From positions 1 through 64,000 of the forward strand of contig CAWUHX010000145.1 of the NCBI GenBank assembly GCA_963922205.1: 64,000 bases of DNA, read 5' to 3'. The notes beneath the pieces were generated by a model. The model was not told the DNA's origin, ran no database searches, and worked only from the letters and a program-made list of their open reading frames with translations. The first letter of the stretch is position 1; the number at the start of each line of letters is the position of its first letter. The position numbers and the translations under genes were made by a program. Shown in pieces: positions 1 to 11,246 of the stretch. The DNA is from Romanomermis culicivorax (Eukaryota > Nematoda > Enoplea > Mermithida > Mermithidae).

Positions 1-113
1 GATGCCTGGTCCATAACTACATGCCAAAACCTGTCATGTCAAGTATAAATATTTGATTAAAATACAAATTATCGCTCTTGTTGAGAAAACAATGACAATT
101 TTAGACGACAAGT

Positions 114-760
114 TTAGTTCTGAATTAATTTAAGAGAGCTTACTTTTAGAAGCATTGGTATAATGGGTTGGCCAGTTAAAGGAACAACTAGGATGTTTAA
201 AACATAGGGTTGTTTAGCATGGGTCGTTTCGTCCACAATAAAGCTGACGGGTTGATTGGCGACGATCGATTTAATTTTTGTAATCGTTAATAAATAAATT
301 GATTTCAAATATTTTTTACGTATAGTGCTTTCATCAGGAATGTGTCTTTTCGTATACTTTCCCAAAAATTCAATGATGGATGGCGAATTTATTTTGTACA
401 AAGGAATGTTGGCCTGAACAAAAGCCCGAGTTAAATCTAACGCAAATTCTGCGTTAGCCGTCAACAATTCCTCTGCTGTGCCTAGAGTATCCACAATGAA
501 ACTTTGCCGTGAATTACTTGCAGCAGACTTTGATTGCAAATTTTGATGACGAGCACTTAATAAGCTGATTAATTGGCCCTTTTTGATGTTTTTCGTCAAC
601 TTGAATAACAAAATCGCAAAGATTACACTTTGAAATTTTTCCATCTGAAATAATTTCATCTGAAGGGAAGCTTTTCGCTAATGATTTTAATTTATATGAA
701 CAAATATTTGCAATTGGTTTTGAAATAATCAACAATAGACGAAAATGATTCTGGAGCAAG
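114..760 (-). pseudogene. hAT-type transposase, N-terminal fragment
   Basis: Two overlapping minus-strand frames together read as the start of a hAT-type transposase. The upstream frame (to about 570) has a C-x2-C pair followed by spaced histidines, like a BED zinc finger. The other frame (114-659) carries the block that usually follows it, including IPLYKINSPSIIEFLGKY, IPDESTIRKKYL and SFIVDETTHAK. The first catalytic Asp of hAT enzymes lies in an IVDETT-type context, and that context is visible here. The frame change between zinc finger and body (about 540-590) and the stop at 114, long before the usual 500-700 residues, show a broken copy. Sequence beyond the stop toward position 1 is not clearly coding. 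A short intron cannot be excluded. The family is fairly sure; activity is very unlikely. Confidence 0.6.
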
Positions 761-1794
761 AAAAGATTTAAAAATAATATAAAATAATTAAACACTTACA
801 GTATATATATTAAAAAACGCAAAATTCACTTACCAGGCTGAACTTGACGATTATAAAGCACAAAATTTTATATAAACCATGCATTTAAGTGCAACTTTTA
901 CAAAAAGTTTAAATTAAGTGCAATTAAGTGCAAGACCCCCCAAATTAAGTGCAATTAAGTGCTACTAATTAGCATTATTTTGCATCAGAAACCATGGATA
1001 ATTGCATTTTTAAGCATGAGAAGTATATTTCATTTGAAAAAAAGATCAAGTGCAGCACTTAAAAATCTGTGCTCTGGACATAATACATTCTATATTGGAC
1101 TTTCTTAGTTTTCGAACATCCAGATCACCTCTATCATCTTACTGCATTAGAAAACTTTTCTTATAGGTTCCCAAAGAAACACTCAACTCTCTATACAAAT
1201 TGATGCAGGAAACAGAAGCCCATGTTGTCCATGGGATATTGTCACCGTTTTATACATTGTCTATCAAGTAAAGTAGGAGGATGAAAGAACCTGAAAAGGG
1301 AGACTTCTGTTTTGACTGGACAGAACTTTTCACTTCCAAATTCCAGAAATTTGATATCAATCGACAGACCTCATCGAGTTGTATTTTTAAAAATGATTCA
1401 AGTTGATGTATATCAATTTTTCACATAGTTCTCCAAGTTCAGAGTGAATTTTAAACACTCATAACCACTAAACTACAACATTCTAAATTATTATTTTTGG
1501 ATAGATACCTAATTTATTGCTTTCTAAAAAAATCATGCTTCCCTTTGAAGGCCCATATGTTTAAATAAGGGTCTGCATGGGTGCAAAAAAATTCGAACCA
1601 ACCGGACTCGAATGAGCCAAAAAAAATCCCAGCCCAGTCTGCAAAAGCCCATCTTCTGAAACTTGAAACTACTATATCATTCAAAATAAAAATTGCATAA
1701 TAGAATTATGTTGTAGTGCTGCATCAAGCTGTCCATTAGGCAGCATGTACCCCACTCACCACCACCACTACAACCACAATTTCTGAACCACGTG
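761..1794. other. non-coding, with short TTAAGTGC motif repeats
   Basis: No gene is visible. Between about 880 and 1080 the motif TTAAGTGCAA and close variants recur on both strands, including a tight cluster at 913-965. The rest is AT-rich sequence without recognisable features. Confidence 0.4.
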
Positions 1795-1867
1795 GCTTTG
1801 TTAGCGCAGTTGGTTGCCCATCTGCCTCGTATGCGGAAGGTCAAGTGTTGGAGCCCCTCACTGTGCA
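1795..1867 (+). pseudogene. tRNA-like sequence (decayed, CGT in loop)
   Basis: A 73-base stretch follows the tRNA layout. It has an A-box-like TTAGCGCAGTTGG, an anticodon-arm-like TCTGC stem around the loop CTCGTAT (CGT in the anticodon position), then GGAAGGTC and a T-loop-like TTGGAGCCCC. The D-arm resembles animal elongator tRNA-Met. The acceptor ends pair poorly (two mismatches in seven), the T-stem does not close and the T-loop lacks TTCGA. It is best read as a tRNA pseudogene or the tRNA-derived head of an old SINE. It is not counted as a working tRNA. Confidence 0.45.
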
Positions 1868-2854
1868 TTATTTTTCTGATGCGCCGACCACATAGATTTG
1901 AGCATACAACAATCATAGCAAGTCCAAATTACCATGTAAAAATAACACATCATCAACTTTCCCAAGATTGATTAAATCCATGACAATATGTCCAGCCACG
2001 TTGAAACAACATTCACTAGCAGGACTAAGGTTGGAATCAATAAAATACTTCACACAAAAATCTCCAATTCAAGAAAATTTATTTGATTTCTCTTCACCAA
2101 TTCAGCATACCATCAATTTTGGATTTTTCCATGTGCAGGGTTAAATATTTCTCAAATTTCCTAGCATAATTGATGTTTCTTCAGGACATGAGTGCTTTTT
2201 GAACCTATGGTGCAATTTCGAACATCCTCAGAGCTTCCGACAATGGTTTTACTGATCTCGAACAAACTGTCAAGTTTTTGCATATACTCCAGAATAGGCA
2301 GCATGGATAACTTTTTATATTTCAACCACAATAACAATGCTGCTTCATGAAAGTTCGTAATTTTGGATTTCGATGTCCATGCTGTTAGTTCGAGATGTTG
2401 ATTGGTTATTATTCAAAGCCTTGATAGCAGTGTATTACACCTAAAAATGAGGCATCTTTTCCATACACAACGGAAAATATAATCATATAATTAAATTATC
2501 AAGTCACAAAACAAAAACTGTTGTATCTTAAAAGTGCATTAAATAAAATACCAAATAAAATAAAAAAACATAAATTATAATATCTAAGTAGTTTGGGATG
2601 TAGCTTGAAAGTCTGCCAAATGCATTCTCAAATAACACAGGGAACAACGTCGAAGAAAAAAGATTGCACCAAACTGTAAAATTCAGATTGAAATAATCTG
2701 TGGTGTCGAATTATTCGAGAACTAATCTATTCTTACTAAATAATGACAGGAAGAAAGTGGTCTCTTACACGAGTTTGTTGCAGAAATGTGCAGGAATGGA
2801 AAAAATGATCATCATGACGATGGCTGTGAAATTTTTTCAAAGGGGTGATGGTGA
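1868..2854. other. no recognisable feature
   Basis: AT-rich sequence with only short open frames lacking known motifs. Nothing in it can be supported as a gene. Confidence 0.4.
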
Positions 2855-2955
2855 TCAGACTAATACTAACAATAGATTTCACCAATATGCTGGTTACAAA
2901 AAATACCATAGGGATATTTATCTTTCAGAAAAAATATCAATGTGAAGATGACATT
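2855..2955 (+). repeat. dispersed repeat, copy 1, left part
   Basis: This segment resembles 60496-60596: both pass through a TGGTTACAAA/CTGATTACAAA-like stretch and then a CAATGTGA-GATGA-ACATT block. The right part of the family lies at 3346-3569 and 60808-61031. In this copy a 387-bp LTR-like sequence sits between the two parts. Confidence 0.45.
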
Positions 2956-2959
2956 CAAC

Positions 2960-3346
2960 TGAGATTATATTACAACCCACTGTTGCATATAAACTATGTT
3001 CAGGGTTGAGAAATGTTAAGGACATCTCAATTTCAACAAACTGCTTTTATTAATGTTTCAAATTTGAAGTAAAAAAAATTTTTTTGTTATGAAACCATCA
3101 TTTTATAGACTAATTCATGATACAGCAGAGTCACTGTGTTTGCTCCTCATGAGTAAAGTATCCGAATGCAATCATCATTTAGCATTGAGCAACTATGACC
3201 CCACAATAAAAGACATTCCCCAAATCACTTGTGAATTGTATCCTGCATTGTAGATGTCATGAAATAAAGTTGTTGCTTGGTGCACTCTAGTCCATACAAC
3301 ATGATGCTCAAACCTAATTTCTGCAGTTTTCTATAACAATTTTGCA
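2960..3346 (+). repeat. LTR-like direct repeat, copy A
   Basis: A 387-bp sequence beginning TGAGATTATATT and ending ACAATTTTGCA is repeated in the same orientation at 4994-5380 with few differences and no net length change (constant offset 2034). TG...CA ends and a direct pair suggest LTRs. No target-site duplication is seen (TTCAAC before, GTATT after), and the 1.65 kb between the copies has no retroelement coding sequence. A tandem duplication is equally possible. Confidence 0.65.
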
Positions 3347-3569
3347 TTTTTGTTGCCCAAATGTAGAACTGCTTTCCTTGAAAGCAGCTGATGAAGGTGA
3401 AATAGTTGGTTTTGAACTACACATTTGACATTCCCTATTTTACAGGCCTCTCCATGAATGTGAACAAGTTTATTCTCAATTTTAAGGAAAGTTGGATCAT
3501 TTCCTTCTCCAATGGCTATACAAGTAAATCAATTCAGTTCCTAGATTTTGTGATTGAGAATTCATAGCC
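3346..3569 (+). repeat. dispersed repeat, copy 1, right part
   Basis: About 220 bp matching 60808-61031 in the same orientation. Shared landmarks are TGTAGAACTGC near the start, ACAGGCCTCTCCATGAA in the middle and TGTGATTGAGAA at the end. There is no coding content. It is part of a dispersed family of unknown class. Confidence 0.65.
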
Positions 3570-4397
3570 ATTTCTCAACTGAGCAATTTTTACGCCTCTG
3601 CCCTTATAATGCGCCACAGATGCCTCGTGGATGAAAACATCATACTGGTAGCTGTTTTATTGCACGAATGAAAATTTGCAGAAACCCATTCAATGTTCAT
3701 AAAGTGGGTATTTCAAGGGCTACCTCCAGCAGTTACTACAGGAAAAACGCCAGTTGTTTGCATAACCTACTGCCAATTCGACTTCGAAAAAATGTCAACA
3801 AACTTAACTCATGTTTTCTGCTGGTGACATTTAATTGAGAATGTTAAACACCACATCAGCTAAGTGCTCACTTTACCCACTGAATTGCAGAAGGAAATTA
3901 TCAGCCAAATGTACAGTATTTTGAAAACAGACACCTCAGAGTTGGCTGAGCAAAAGGCCATCACCTACAGCAAACAATGGCCACAGAAGTCACAGACAAC
4001 TATTATACCTCCTGGTGTCAGAGGGTCAATTCCTCTGACCTTTGGTCCTCTAATTATTACCCTTTTTTATTTGCAAGAGTTCTTTGTTGTTAAAGTAAGT
4101 TCACTTTTTATTAAGTAAACAAAACTTGCAAAACCATTTCTCTCACAATATTTCCATTCAAAAACAAATGGATAGTGTGGTTTTTGCATAGATTTTTGTT
4201 GACAATGTTTGGCAATGTGCATTGCAATTTGTTATTATAGATAATTTTGCCTTTGAAAGTAGGTGCATTGTGGAGACCATTTTATGAGTTGATGTTTCCT
4301 TTTTTATTACATATTGTATTTGCATACTTTGGTGTTGGCATCTCACACCAGTAGAAGAAAAGTTTTGCGTCATTTTGTGTGTGGGAACATTGAGTGT
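3570..4397. other. no recognisable feature
   Basis: Contains an 84-codon open frame (3864-4118, plus) without recognisable motifs. No gene can be supported. Confidence 0.35.
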
Positions 4398-4540
4398 TTG
4401 TCTCCAGAGGCAGCTTGGTCTGTCCCTAAGTTCTTGATTGGAGTTTATTGTAGTAGTTCCTGTGGGGACGAGTTGGAGTGGGGCTTGAGTGAGTGACCCT
4501 AGACACCTGTTACTCTGAGTGCAGGTCAAGGAGAAGGTGT
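4398..4540 (+). repeat. dispersed repeat, inverted relative to 9540-9690
   Basis: About 140 bp matching the reverse complement of 9540-9690. Shared landmarks are CTAAGTTCTTG, GGGACTTG/GGGGCTTG, GACCCTAG and CTGTTACTCTG. The two copies differ by substitutions and small indels, so they are old. The class is unknown; a SINE or MITE fragment is possible. Confidence 0.55.
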
Positions 4541-4993
4541 TTGTGATTGTGTGGCATTCTCATATTTCGTACTTATTACTTACATTTTTTTACTGTTTAT
4601 TGGTCTTCTCTAATAATAATCTCCTTCCCTAAAACCTCTTTAGCTAGGTACCATAAGCAGTTAGGTTTGTAGTCTTCTTGTGGGTTAGCATCAGGGTCCA
4701 TACGATATTGGATCTCCCAACAACCTCACTCAGGTATACATCCACATTATTACAACACATTCAGGTTGAAAAATAGTCTGAATTTTTTTTAAGTACATGC
4801 ACATACACCTGAAAATACAATCAAGGAAATGGACACTGTACCCGTCTTGTGGGAACATTTATTCTGTTTTGAATTAATCTATTCCTCATTTTTAAGCAGA
4901 AGCTTTCAGTTTTCACAGACACAAGTCAACTTTTTTGTAGCCAACAACAACAGGATATTGGACTAAGAATCAAATAACATATGCTGCATTTTC
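4541..4993. other. no recognisable feature
   Basis: AT-rich spacer up to the second copy of the LTR-like repeat. No coding or RNA signal seen. Confidence 0.35.
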
Positions 4994-5380
4994 TGAGATT
5001 ATATTCCCTCCCACTGTTGCATATAAACTATGTTCAGGGTTGAGAATTGTTTAGGACATCTCAATTTCAACAAACTGCTTCTATTGATGTTTCAAATTTA
5101 AAGTAAAAAGAATTTTTTTGTTATGAAACCATCATTTTATAGACTAATTCATGATACAGCAGAGTCACTGTGTTTGTTCCTCATGAGTAAAGTATCTGAA
5201 TGCAATCATCACTTGGCATTGAGCAACTATGACTCCACAATAAAATACATTCCCCAAATCACTTGTGAATTGTATCCTGCATTGTAGATGTCATGAAATA
5301 AAGTTGTTGTTTGGTGCACTCTAGTCTATACAACATAATGCTCAAACATAATTTCTGCAGTTTTCTATAACAATTTTGCA
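4994..5380 (+). repeat. LTR-like direct repeat, copy B
   Basis: Second copy of the 387-bp repeat at 2960-3346, with the same TG start and CA end. The bases just before it (ATGCTGCATTTTC) are the same as those just before the right-hand repeat segment at 60808. That is a puzzling junction; see the findings. Confidence 0.65.
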
Positions 5381-5954
5381 GTATTGTAGATCAGTCAATA
5401 ATACTCGTAATTAAATAAAGAAAACTTTATTCAAAAAAGGTTCGAAAAACTATGATGCACATGTTTAGAAAATGGGAACTTGTGGCCATTTGTCATGTGA
5501 CTGAGTCTCTGCAAAAGTGGTTTGATTATTTCAACTTTGGGGCCAAATAACTCTTGATCTTCTAGAAAATATGTAAAATTCACTAATAGTTTCAAAAAAT
5601 TCATCATACACCAGCAGTTTTTCAAAGCTACAGTAATCATGACAATTTTTTATGTGTGCGTATAACTCAGGCTCAACTTGACTTCTTTGAAAACAAAGGA
5701 TAGATTCTAGCTCAGCAATAAAAGCTCTGTAACATATCAGAAACTTGGGTCTTGATCTCTTTTTTGTGACAATAGATTTTTCTGAACATTCAGTGGTTTG
5801 TACTACAGCATAACCTGTCTATTCATTGTTTTTGCCAATGTTCTTATGTCAACATTATATGTTGGAATGGGAGAAATCATAAGAATGATATGATTATGAT
5901 TTGTGATCATACATAACAAATTTATGGTTATAGGAATTAGTTTGAATGCTAGGT
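5381..5954. other. no recognisable feature
   Basis: Short open frames only, none with a known motif. This is spacer before the decayed reading frame that starts near 5955. Confidence 0.35.
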
Positions 5955-7573
5955 ATGCCACTTGAAATTGTAATGCAATTGAAGAACAGTGGTGTGAATG
6001 GATTTTTTAGTGATAGTGAGGATGATCCAATCAAGGATCCCTCTTTTCCAAATAGCAGTGATGAATTAAACAAATCTAAATTGATCACAAGAAACAAAAA
6101 GTTGAAGTCCCCTGAAAATTGATGTAATCCATTAACATTAGATGGATGTCCAAATCCTGTGGTTGTATGTGCTGTGATCATTGCTGTATCTATTGCGAAC
6201 AAATGATAGATCATCCTGATGAACATTACAAAAGGTCCCTGGCATAAGAGAATAGGCAAGTGTGTGATGATGCATTGAAGTTGAAAAAGGGCCATTCGAA
6301 GGATGAATTTAATGACTTAACAATAACAATGAGCAAGGAATTCACAAAAATCAATGAATCAAGGGAAAAGAAGCTGACTATGCGTCAAAGTTCAGGCAAA
6401 ATTTTATTGAGGCCAACAATATTTATGAAAAATGTGACTGGTTCCCTTTACTCACAGGATTTGAAAACTATATAATTAACCGTCCACCAAGCCTCAAAGT
6501 CAGTGCTGATCATAGCAATATTGAGTCCAAGTGATAAGACAATCTTAGACAAATATTTGGAGCTCCAAAATATCCTTAAACAAAAAAGAATCGTACAGAA
6601 ATGCCCGGATTCCCCCGCCTTTTTTGATCAGTTAGGGATCATGCCACAAGTTCAGGGTTTAAAGGGGCTAGACTCAGAATTCCTGGGGGTGGATCTGACT
6701 CCCTTCATTGTAAACTTTAGTAGTTATCAACTTAAGAACGAACTTCTTGCACCAATAGTGTGAAAGCACTTAGAACTCTATGCAGCTTTAGACAGTTGTT
6801 TAATGCTTAATCTATTTTTTGCAATGTTGCACTTTCATCTCTGCGGCGACGTCCAAGATTTGTTTCCAACTTTTGCCCAGGATTATCAAACGGCATCAAC
6901 TTTCGATTATAATGCTGATCAGATGCATGAAAATTTATCTGATAAACCTGTTCTCGATACAGATTTGGATATGTACAACATCCCCCCCAATAAACTTCCA
7001 TTTTCGTCCAGGGCCACCTTCTATATGTGGCAAGAGGCTACAAAACGGTATATGTATCATATTGATCAAGAAGAGGCGCGTTCTCATTGCTCGTATTGAA
7101 GAATTAATCACGTTATTGTCTTGGGTATCGACCCTTTCCTGTCGAAGTTTCCAAATCACAACATAGTCAACTGGGCGGACAAACCAAACCCTAAGAAAAC
7201 AAGGGAAGAACAAGAAGAAGAAGAATATGAAGAGTATTCCCTCACCAATGACATGCAGTACTCCTGTACAGAGACTGATCCTGATTTGATCAAAGAATAC
7301 GAAGCTCTAGGTGGTTACTTATTGTCAAATACGTCAGAAGCCGAGCCTACAACAGCCCAACCATCTTGCGCGAGCCGTTTTACGGGTAATGATCCACTGC
7401 AAGATCCAGTAATGTTCATTGAAGATGTTGGACCTAACCATCTGAAACTTTTCCGATATGTGTTTGACTCTGACTCGACCAATTATGTAAACCTCAGCCA
7501 AATATCTAATGATATTTGCCCGATTTTATACTACTTTTGGCCTAGTACCTTTGAAGAAGGTCGAAAATTATAA
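5955..7573 (+). pseudogene. decayed ORF, unknown family, with Cys-rich cluster
   Basis: A long coding frame can be followed despite lesions. It begins at an ATG (5955) with an acidic DSEDDPIKDPSFPNSSDE stretch. A frame change near 6150 leads into a cysteine cluster (CGCMCCDHCCIYCE) and HPDEHYK. From about 6128 to 7573 one frame stays open for some 480 codons, broken only by TAA at 6245-6247, another TAA at about 6472, and TGA at 6761-6763 and 7097-7099. Later parts include FHLCGDVQDLFPTF, an acidic Glu-rich tract near 7210 and a C-terminal block up to 7573. One frame this persistent is unlikely by chance, so it is probably a dead coding sequence. I do not recognise the family. The acidic start and metal-binding-like cluster would fit a transposon protein, but that is a guess. 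Confidence 0.45.
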
Positions 7574-7879
7574 AATATCAAATATTTGTGAGGGAACTTT
7601 ACAATCCTGCAAAAAAAAATTCTCACATGCAGATGTCTAATGAAGGGGAAATGACTGTTATGGAAGGAGAGTTACAGGTTCAAATATTTATGATTCTTCT
7701 CGAGATAGCAGGAGCAGGCTGTCTACTATAGGTGCTGAAGTTTATGTAAAAAACTAAAACACTCCTAATGTCCTGTCATCCATTACCACAAATAAGGTGA
7801 GGTTAACTTTATTGGATGATGATTAAAATCTGGAAATTTTCAGCCACCTTGTAATTTTCAGTTTTCAAATTTTCAGCCA

Positions 7880-8400
7880 CAATGTAACAGAAATGACACA
7901 CAAAATGCATGTGAAACAAAATCAATGAAATGAAATAAAAGTAAGTCACTATCAAACAAAAAGCAGGGAAAAACAAGAGGTGGACATGATCTAAATCATA
8001 TGACATAGGGCAAATTTGATGGGATGTGACAAAAGCAATCCATTAAGAAACACAACCCAATGGGCAACTGACTAAAAACCAAGCCAAACAATCTCACTCT
8101 CTGAGACCGAGACTCTGAGCACACTATACTTCAATACTCTTCCTGAACATTCCCACATAGCCAACTAAAAAGAATAGTTACCACAAATACATTCATCCCA
8201 AGTAATAATGTTGAGAAGCTTTTTCAGCCTCCAAAAGAATGATAAATTGAATTCACTCCATAATTCTATTGTGACTAATCCCAGGACAATTCTAAACAGA
8301 AGGATAGTGACAAGAAAGTGAATTGTTCTTAAGTGAATCCTACACACCAGCACCTTCTAGTCCATCAAATGAGATCCTGGGACAACAACTACACAGGATA
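7880..8400 (+). repeat. dispersed repeat family, composite copy
   Basis: The left part (7880-8033) matches 58107-58265, both containing ATGCATGT, GACATGAT-TAAAT and GTGACA blocks. The right part (8028-8400) matches 10134-10520, sharing AAGCCAAACA, TAATAATGTTGA, CTTTTTCAGCCT and CACCTTCTAGTCCA. It looks like one longer ancient element seen as three partial copies. No coding content. Confidence 0.6.
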
Positions 8401-9539
8401 TACATAAATGATATGGCCTTTTCTTATCACTAAGGATTTGTAGTGTTATTCTGGCATGACATTGTGCTGCGCTTACTGTTGATGTCTGTCTTCTGGATAT
8501 GGTCAGTGGTGACAATGCTTGCCCCTTGGTGCAATACTTTTCTTTCCTTGGAATGCTGTTGTTGATCGGTGGTCAATCATAGCAATCTTATAATTATCAT
8601 TATCAAATAGGCAAAACAAGCTCTAGCTTTTATTCTTGCTTTTTCAGCTTCCAGTTCAAAAATTAACCAAATAAAAAATTGGAAGTTTTCTTCATTGTGA
8701 GGCAGCAGATATATTTTGCTGAACCCGTGAAGTCAGTTTAAACTTCTGCATCTGGTGTATCAGCAATACATCCCGTGTCTCCATCAAGGCTTTTTGATGG
8801 CTAGTTGTTACATGAATTGTACAATAGGATTCTGATTGTTGTTCATCCATTAGACTGCTGTCACTCAACTGACTTCAAACCAATATCAATTTGAGCCTCA
8901 AATTGCGATGAGAGGTATACATTCCTCTGATATATGTACCAAAAAAAACTTTTGGTGCTCAGAAAATTGTGATTTATGTACATTGTGACTGTGTGATAAT
9001 CCCTACTACAATCTTTTTTCTCTCTAGGGGTTATCTGTCCTAGTTTTAAAACTGCATACTTTTGGCTTCAAAATATGGCTCATCACATTGAGTTCCATCC
9101 TTTGCTCTTAGAATGTTATCTTCTATCCAGTCACCTTCAACGGAAAAAGAGGGAATGGTTTGTTAATTTGAGAATTTTTCAGGCTCAAGAAGAAATTTCT
9201 GGGACATTATTCAAGCTAGAAATGTTCTGATGGGAAGCTAAAATTCTTACTTGAACTTGTCCATCACTATCCTTTCATAGGATTCTGAAGTGCTAAGGAT
9301 GAGAGCCTAAATTGTTGCCCCATCGAGTAATACTGTAACTAGAAAATGTGTTCTTCAATGTGATGGAAAGTCTGTAGATCACATCATCAGTCTGGAGATC
9401 ACATCTGGAGATCACATCACAATATTGAAAACAAGTAATATAAATTCCAGTGCTGGAATGCAAATATAAAATTATAAATGTACTTTCACAGCCACAATAA
9501 ATGTGAGTTTTAAGTTCAAAATACAAAAATGCTGCAACC
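8401..9539. other. no gene; small tandem repeat at 9369-9419
   Basis: No coding sequence can be supported. At 9369-9419 a TCTGGAGATCACATC unit recurs about three times. Otherwise AT-rich and featureless. Confidence 0.4.
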
Positions 9540-9690
9540 TCGCTAACACCTCCTCCTAGGCCTGTACACAGAGTAACAGGTAGCTAGGGTCTCTCATGCA
9601 AGTCCCACACCAACTCAACCATCCCAGAACAGCTCAATTAGCAAACAACCAAGAACTTAGAGACAGACTCAGCTACCTCAAAAACAAATA
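9540..9690 (-). repeat. dispersed repeat, inverted copy of 4398-4540
   Basis: Matches 4398-4540 in the opposite orientation through CAGAGTAACAG, CTAGGGTC and CAAGAACTTAG. Short open frames here are by-products of the repeat. Confidence 0.55.
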
Positions 9691-10133
9691 CCTACTATCT
9701 CCAACTAACAAAGGGGCGCCAAACCTTCTTCTATCAGCATGGGAAGCCAAACCCAAAATCATGCAGAACAATATAAAATAAAACAAAATGTTAAATCTGC
9801 CAAAATTTTCAGGGTAAGGGGTATTATCCACACAAAATATTTTCCAATAATGAATGAATGATGGTGCCCATGGCCAAATAAACAACCAATGTCTATGCAA
9901 AACATTCTTATCCATTTTTTAGTTTTTTGTACCAAAAATAATATGACACAAACAGTTTTGAAAGGTTAAGCAAAAAAAACAGCAAGCTCTTAATCAAGGA
10001 GTGGAAAAATATCTTACATGTGTATTGAATTTACCCAACAATTTTTAGGCCATTTATTATTAGGAAACCAGACAATTAATTATGTTTTGGTTAGGTGATC
10101 AAAATACAGTGGGAAGGCTATATTGGGAATACA
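9691..10133. other. no recognisable feature
   Basis: AT-rich spacer with no supportable gene. Confidence 0.35.
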
Positions 10134-10520
10134 AATAAAAGCAATCATTAAGAAACCAACCAAATGGACAACTGTCTAAAAATCAAGCCAAACAGTCTCA
10201 CTGTGTGAGACCAACCAACAAGCATGTGTGTGTGTGTGTGGGGGAGCTTCAGAAACACACTATGCTTCATTACTCTTTCTGAACAGGCCCAGATAGCCAC
10301 TATACGGCTTACCACAAATACCTTCAACACAGATAATAATGTTGAAAAACTTTTTCAGCCTCTAAAGGAAAAATAAATTAAATTCACTCCATAATTCTTT
10401 CCTGACTAATCTCAAGACAGTTCTGAACAAAATGATGGTGACAAAAAAGTTGATTATTCTGAAGAGAATCCTATACACCTGCACCTTCTAGTCCAATAAA
10501 TGGGACCTGGTAACAAGACA
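10134..10520 (+). repeat. dispersed repeat, copy of 8028-8400
   Basis: Same orientation as 8028-8400 and clearly related along its length. It carries an extra (TG)n tract near 10224-10240 that the first copy lacks. No coding content. Confidence 0.6.
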
Positions 10521-10628
10521 CATACAAAAATTTTGGATAAGATTAGGTCTTCAAAAAGAGCACTATGCTCATTAAGCACAACTACAAAACAACCTTTAGA
10601 CCAATTTTTTGAAATCATTCAGTGCAGT

Positions 10629-11246
10629 AAACCTTCAGCTTTACAAAAGATGCCAAATAATGTGGAGGCCACTTAGATAGAAGAGACTATCCAGAGGACT
10701 CAAAATAGTGCAATGGACCCTCTTGCAAAGAGATTGTATGATATAAAAATCAAATTAGAGAATCAGCCTGCACATGTAGGAGAGGGAGTAGGTGGGCCAT
10801 CACCCTTGCAGTTCAACCCAAGGCTTAGTTTTTGTCCACTCCCAGTTTTCTCTGGATCATTTGGGGGGGGGGTCTTTTTCAGACTGGGTTGATAAATCAG
10901 ACCAATACATGGTTTGTCAAGGCATACCTTATCATGCAGATGCCTTAAAAAGAGCATTTTTGGAAGCTAATCTAGGTGGTCCTGCACTGTCATCCTTCCA
11001 AGAATTAAAAAAGGCACCAACCCCGCCAGATTTGTATGCCAACTACATCCGTCAGTTGAAAATTCTTTATCCTGATGGTAGAGATGCAAACATCTACCAA
11101 CAGCTTATTTACAATAGAGAAAAAAGAAGAACAGAGACTAACTGAATTTTCGGAACAATTACCAAAATTTAGTAGATCTGCATATCCTACACTTACTGAA
11201 GATGTACATGAAAGCATAATTAAGCTAATTTTCTCTCAAGGATTGC
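10629..11246 (+). pseudogene. retrotransposon gag fragment (plus copy)
   Basis: Related over its whole length to the minus-strand sequence at about 63400-64000. The frame starts with an ATG at about 10650 (PNNVEAT) and continues through MDPLAKRLYDIKIK and FCPLPVFSGSF. A run of ten G at about 10862 then shifts the frame, which goes on as FSDWVDKSDQYMV, FLEANLGGPALSSF and LKILYPDGRDANIYQQL. A small deletion near 11135 breaks it again, and the match ends at 11246 after AAGGATTGC. Hydrophobic/charged spacing with FSG...W...Y is typical of retrotransposon Gag. The zinc-knuckle part is present only in the other copy. Not functional. Confidence 0.6.

Noticed and set aside
2960-5380. Complete small LTR retrotransposon
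   Set aside because: No target duplication, no gag or pol between the repeats, and the flank pattern fits a tandem duplication as well.
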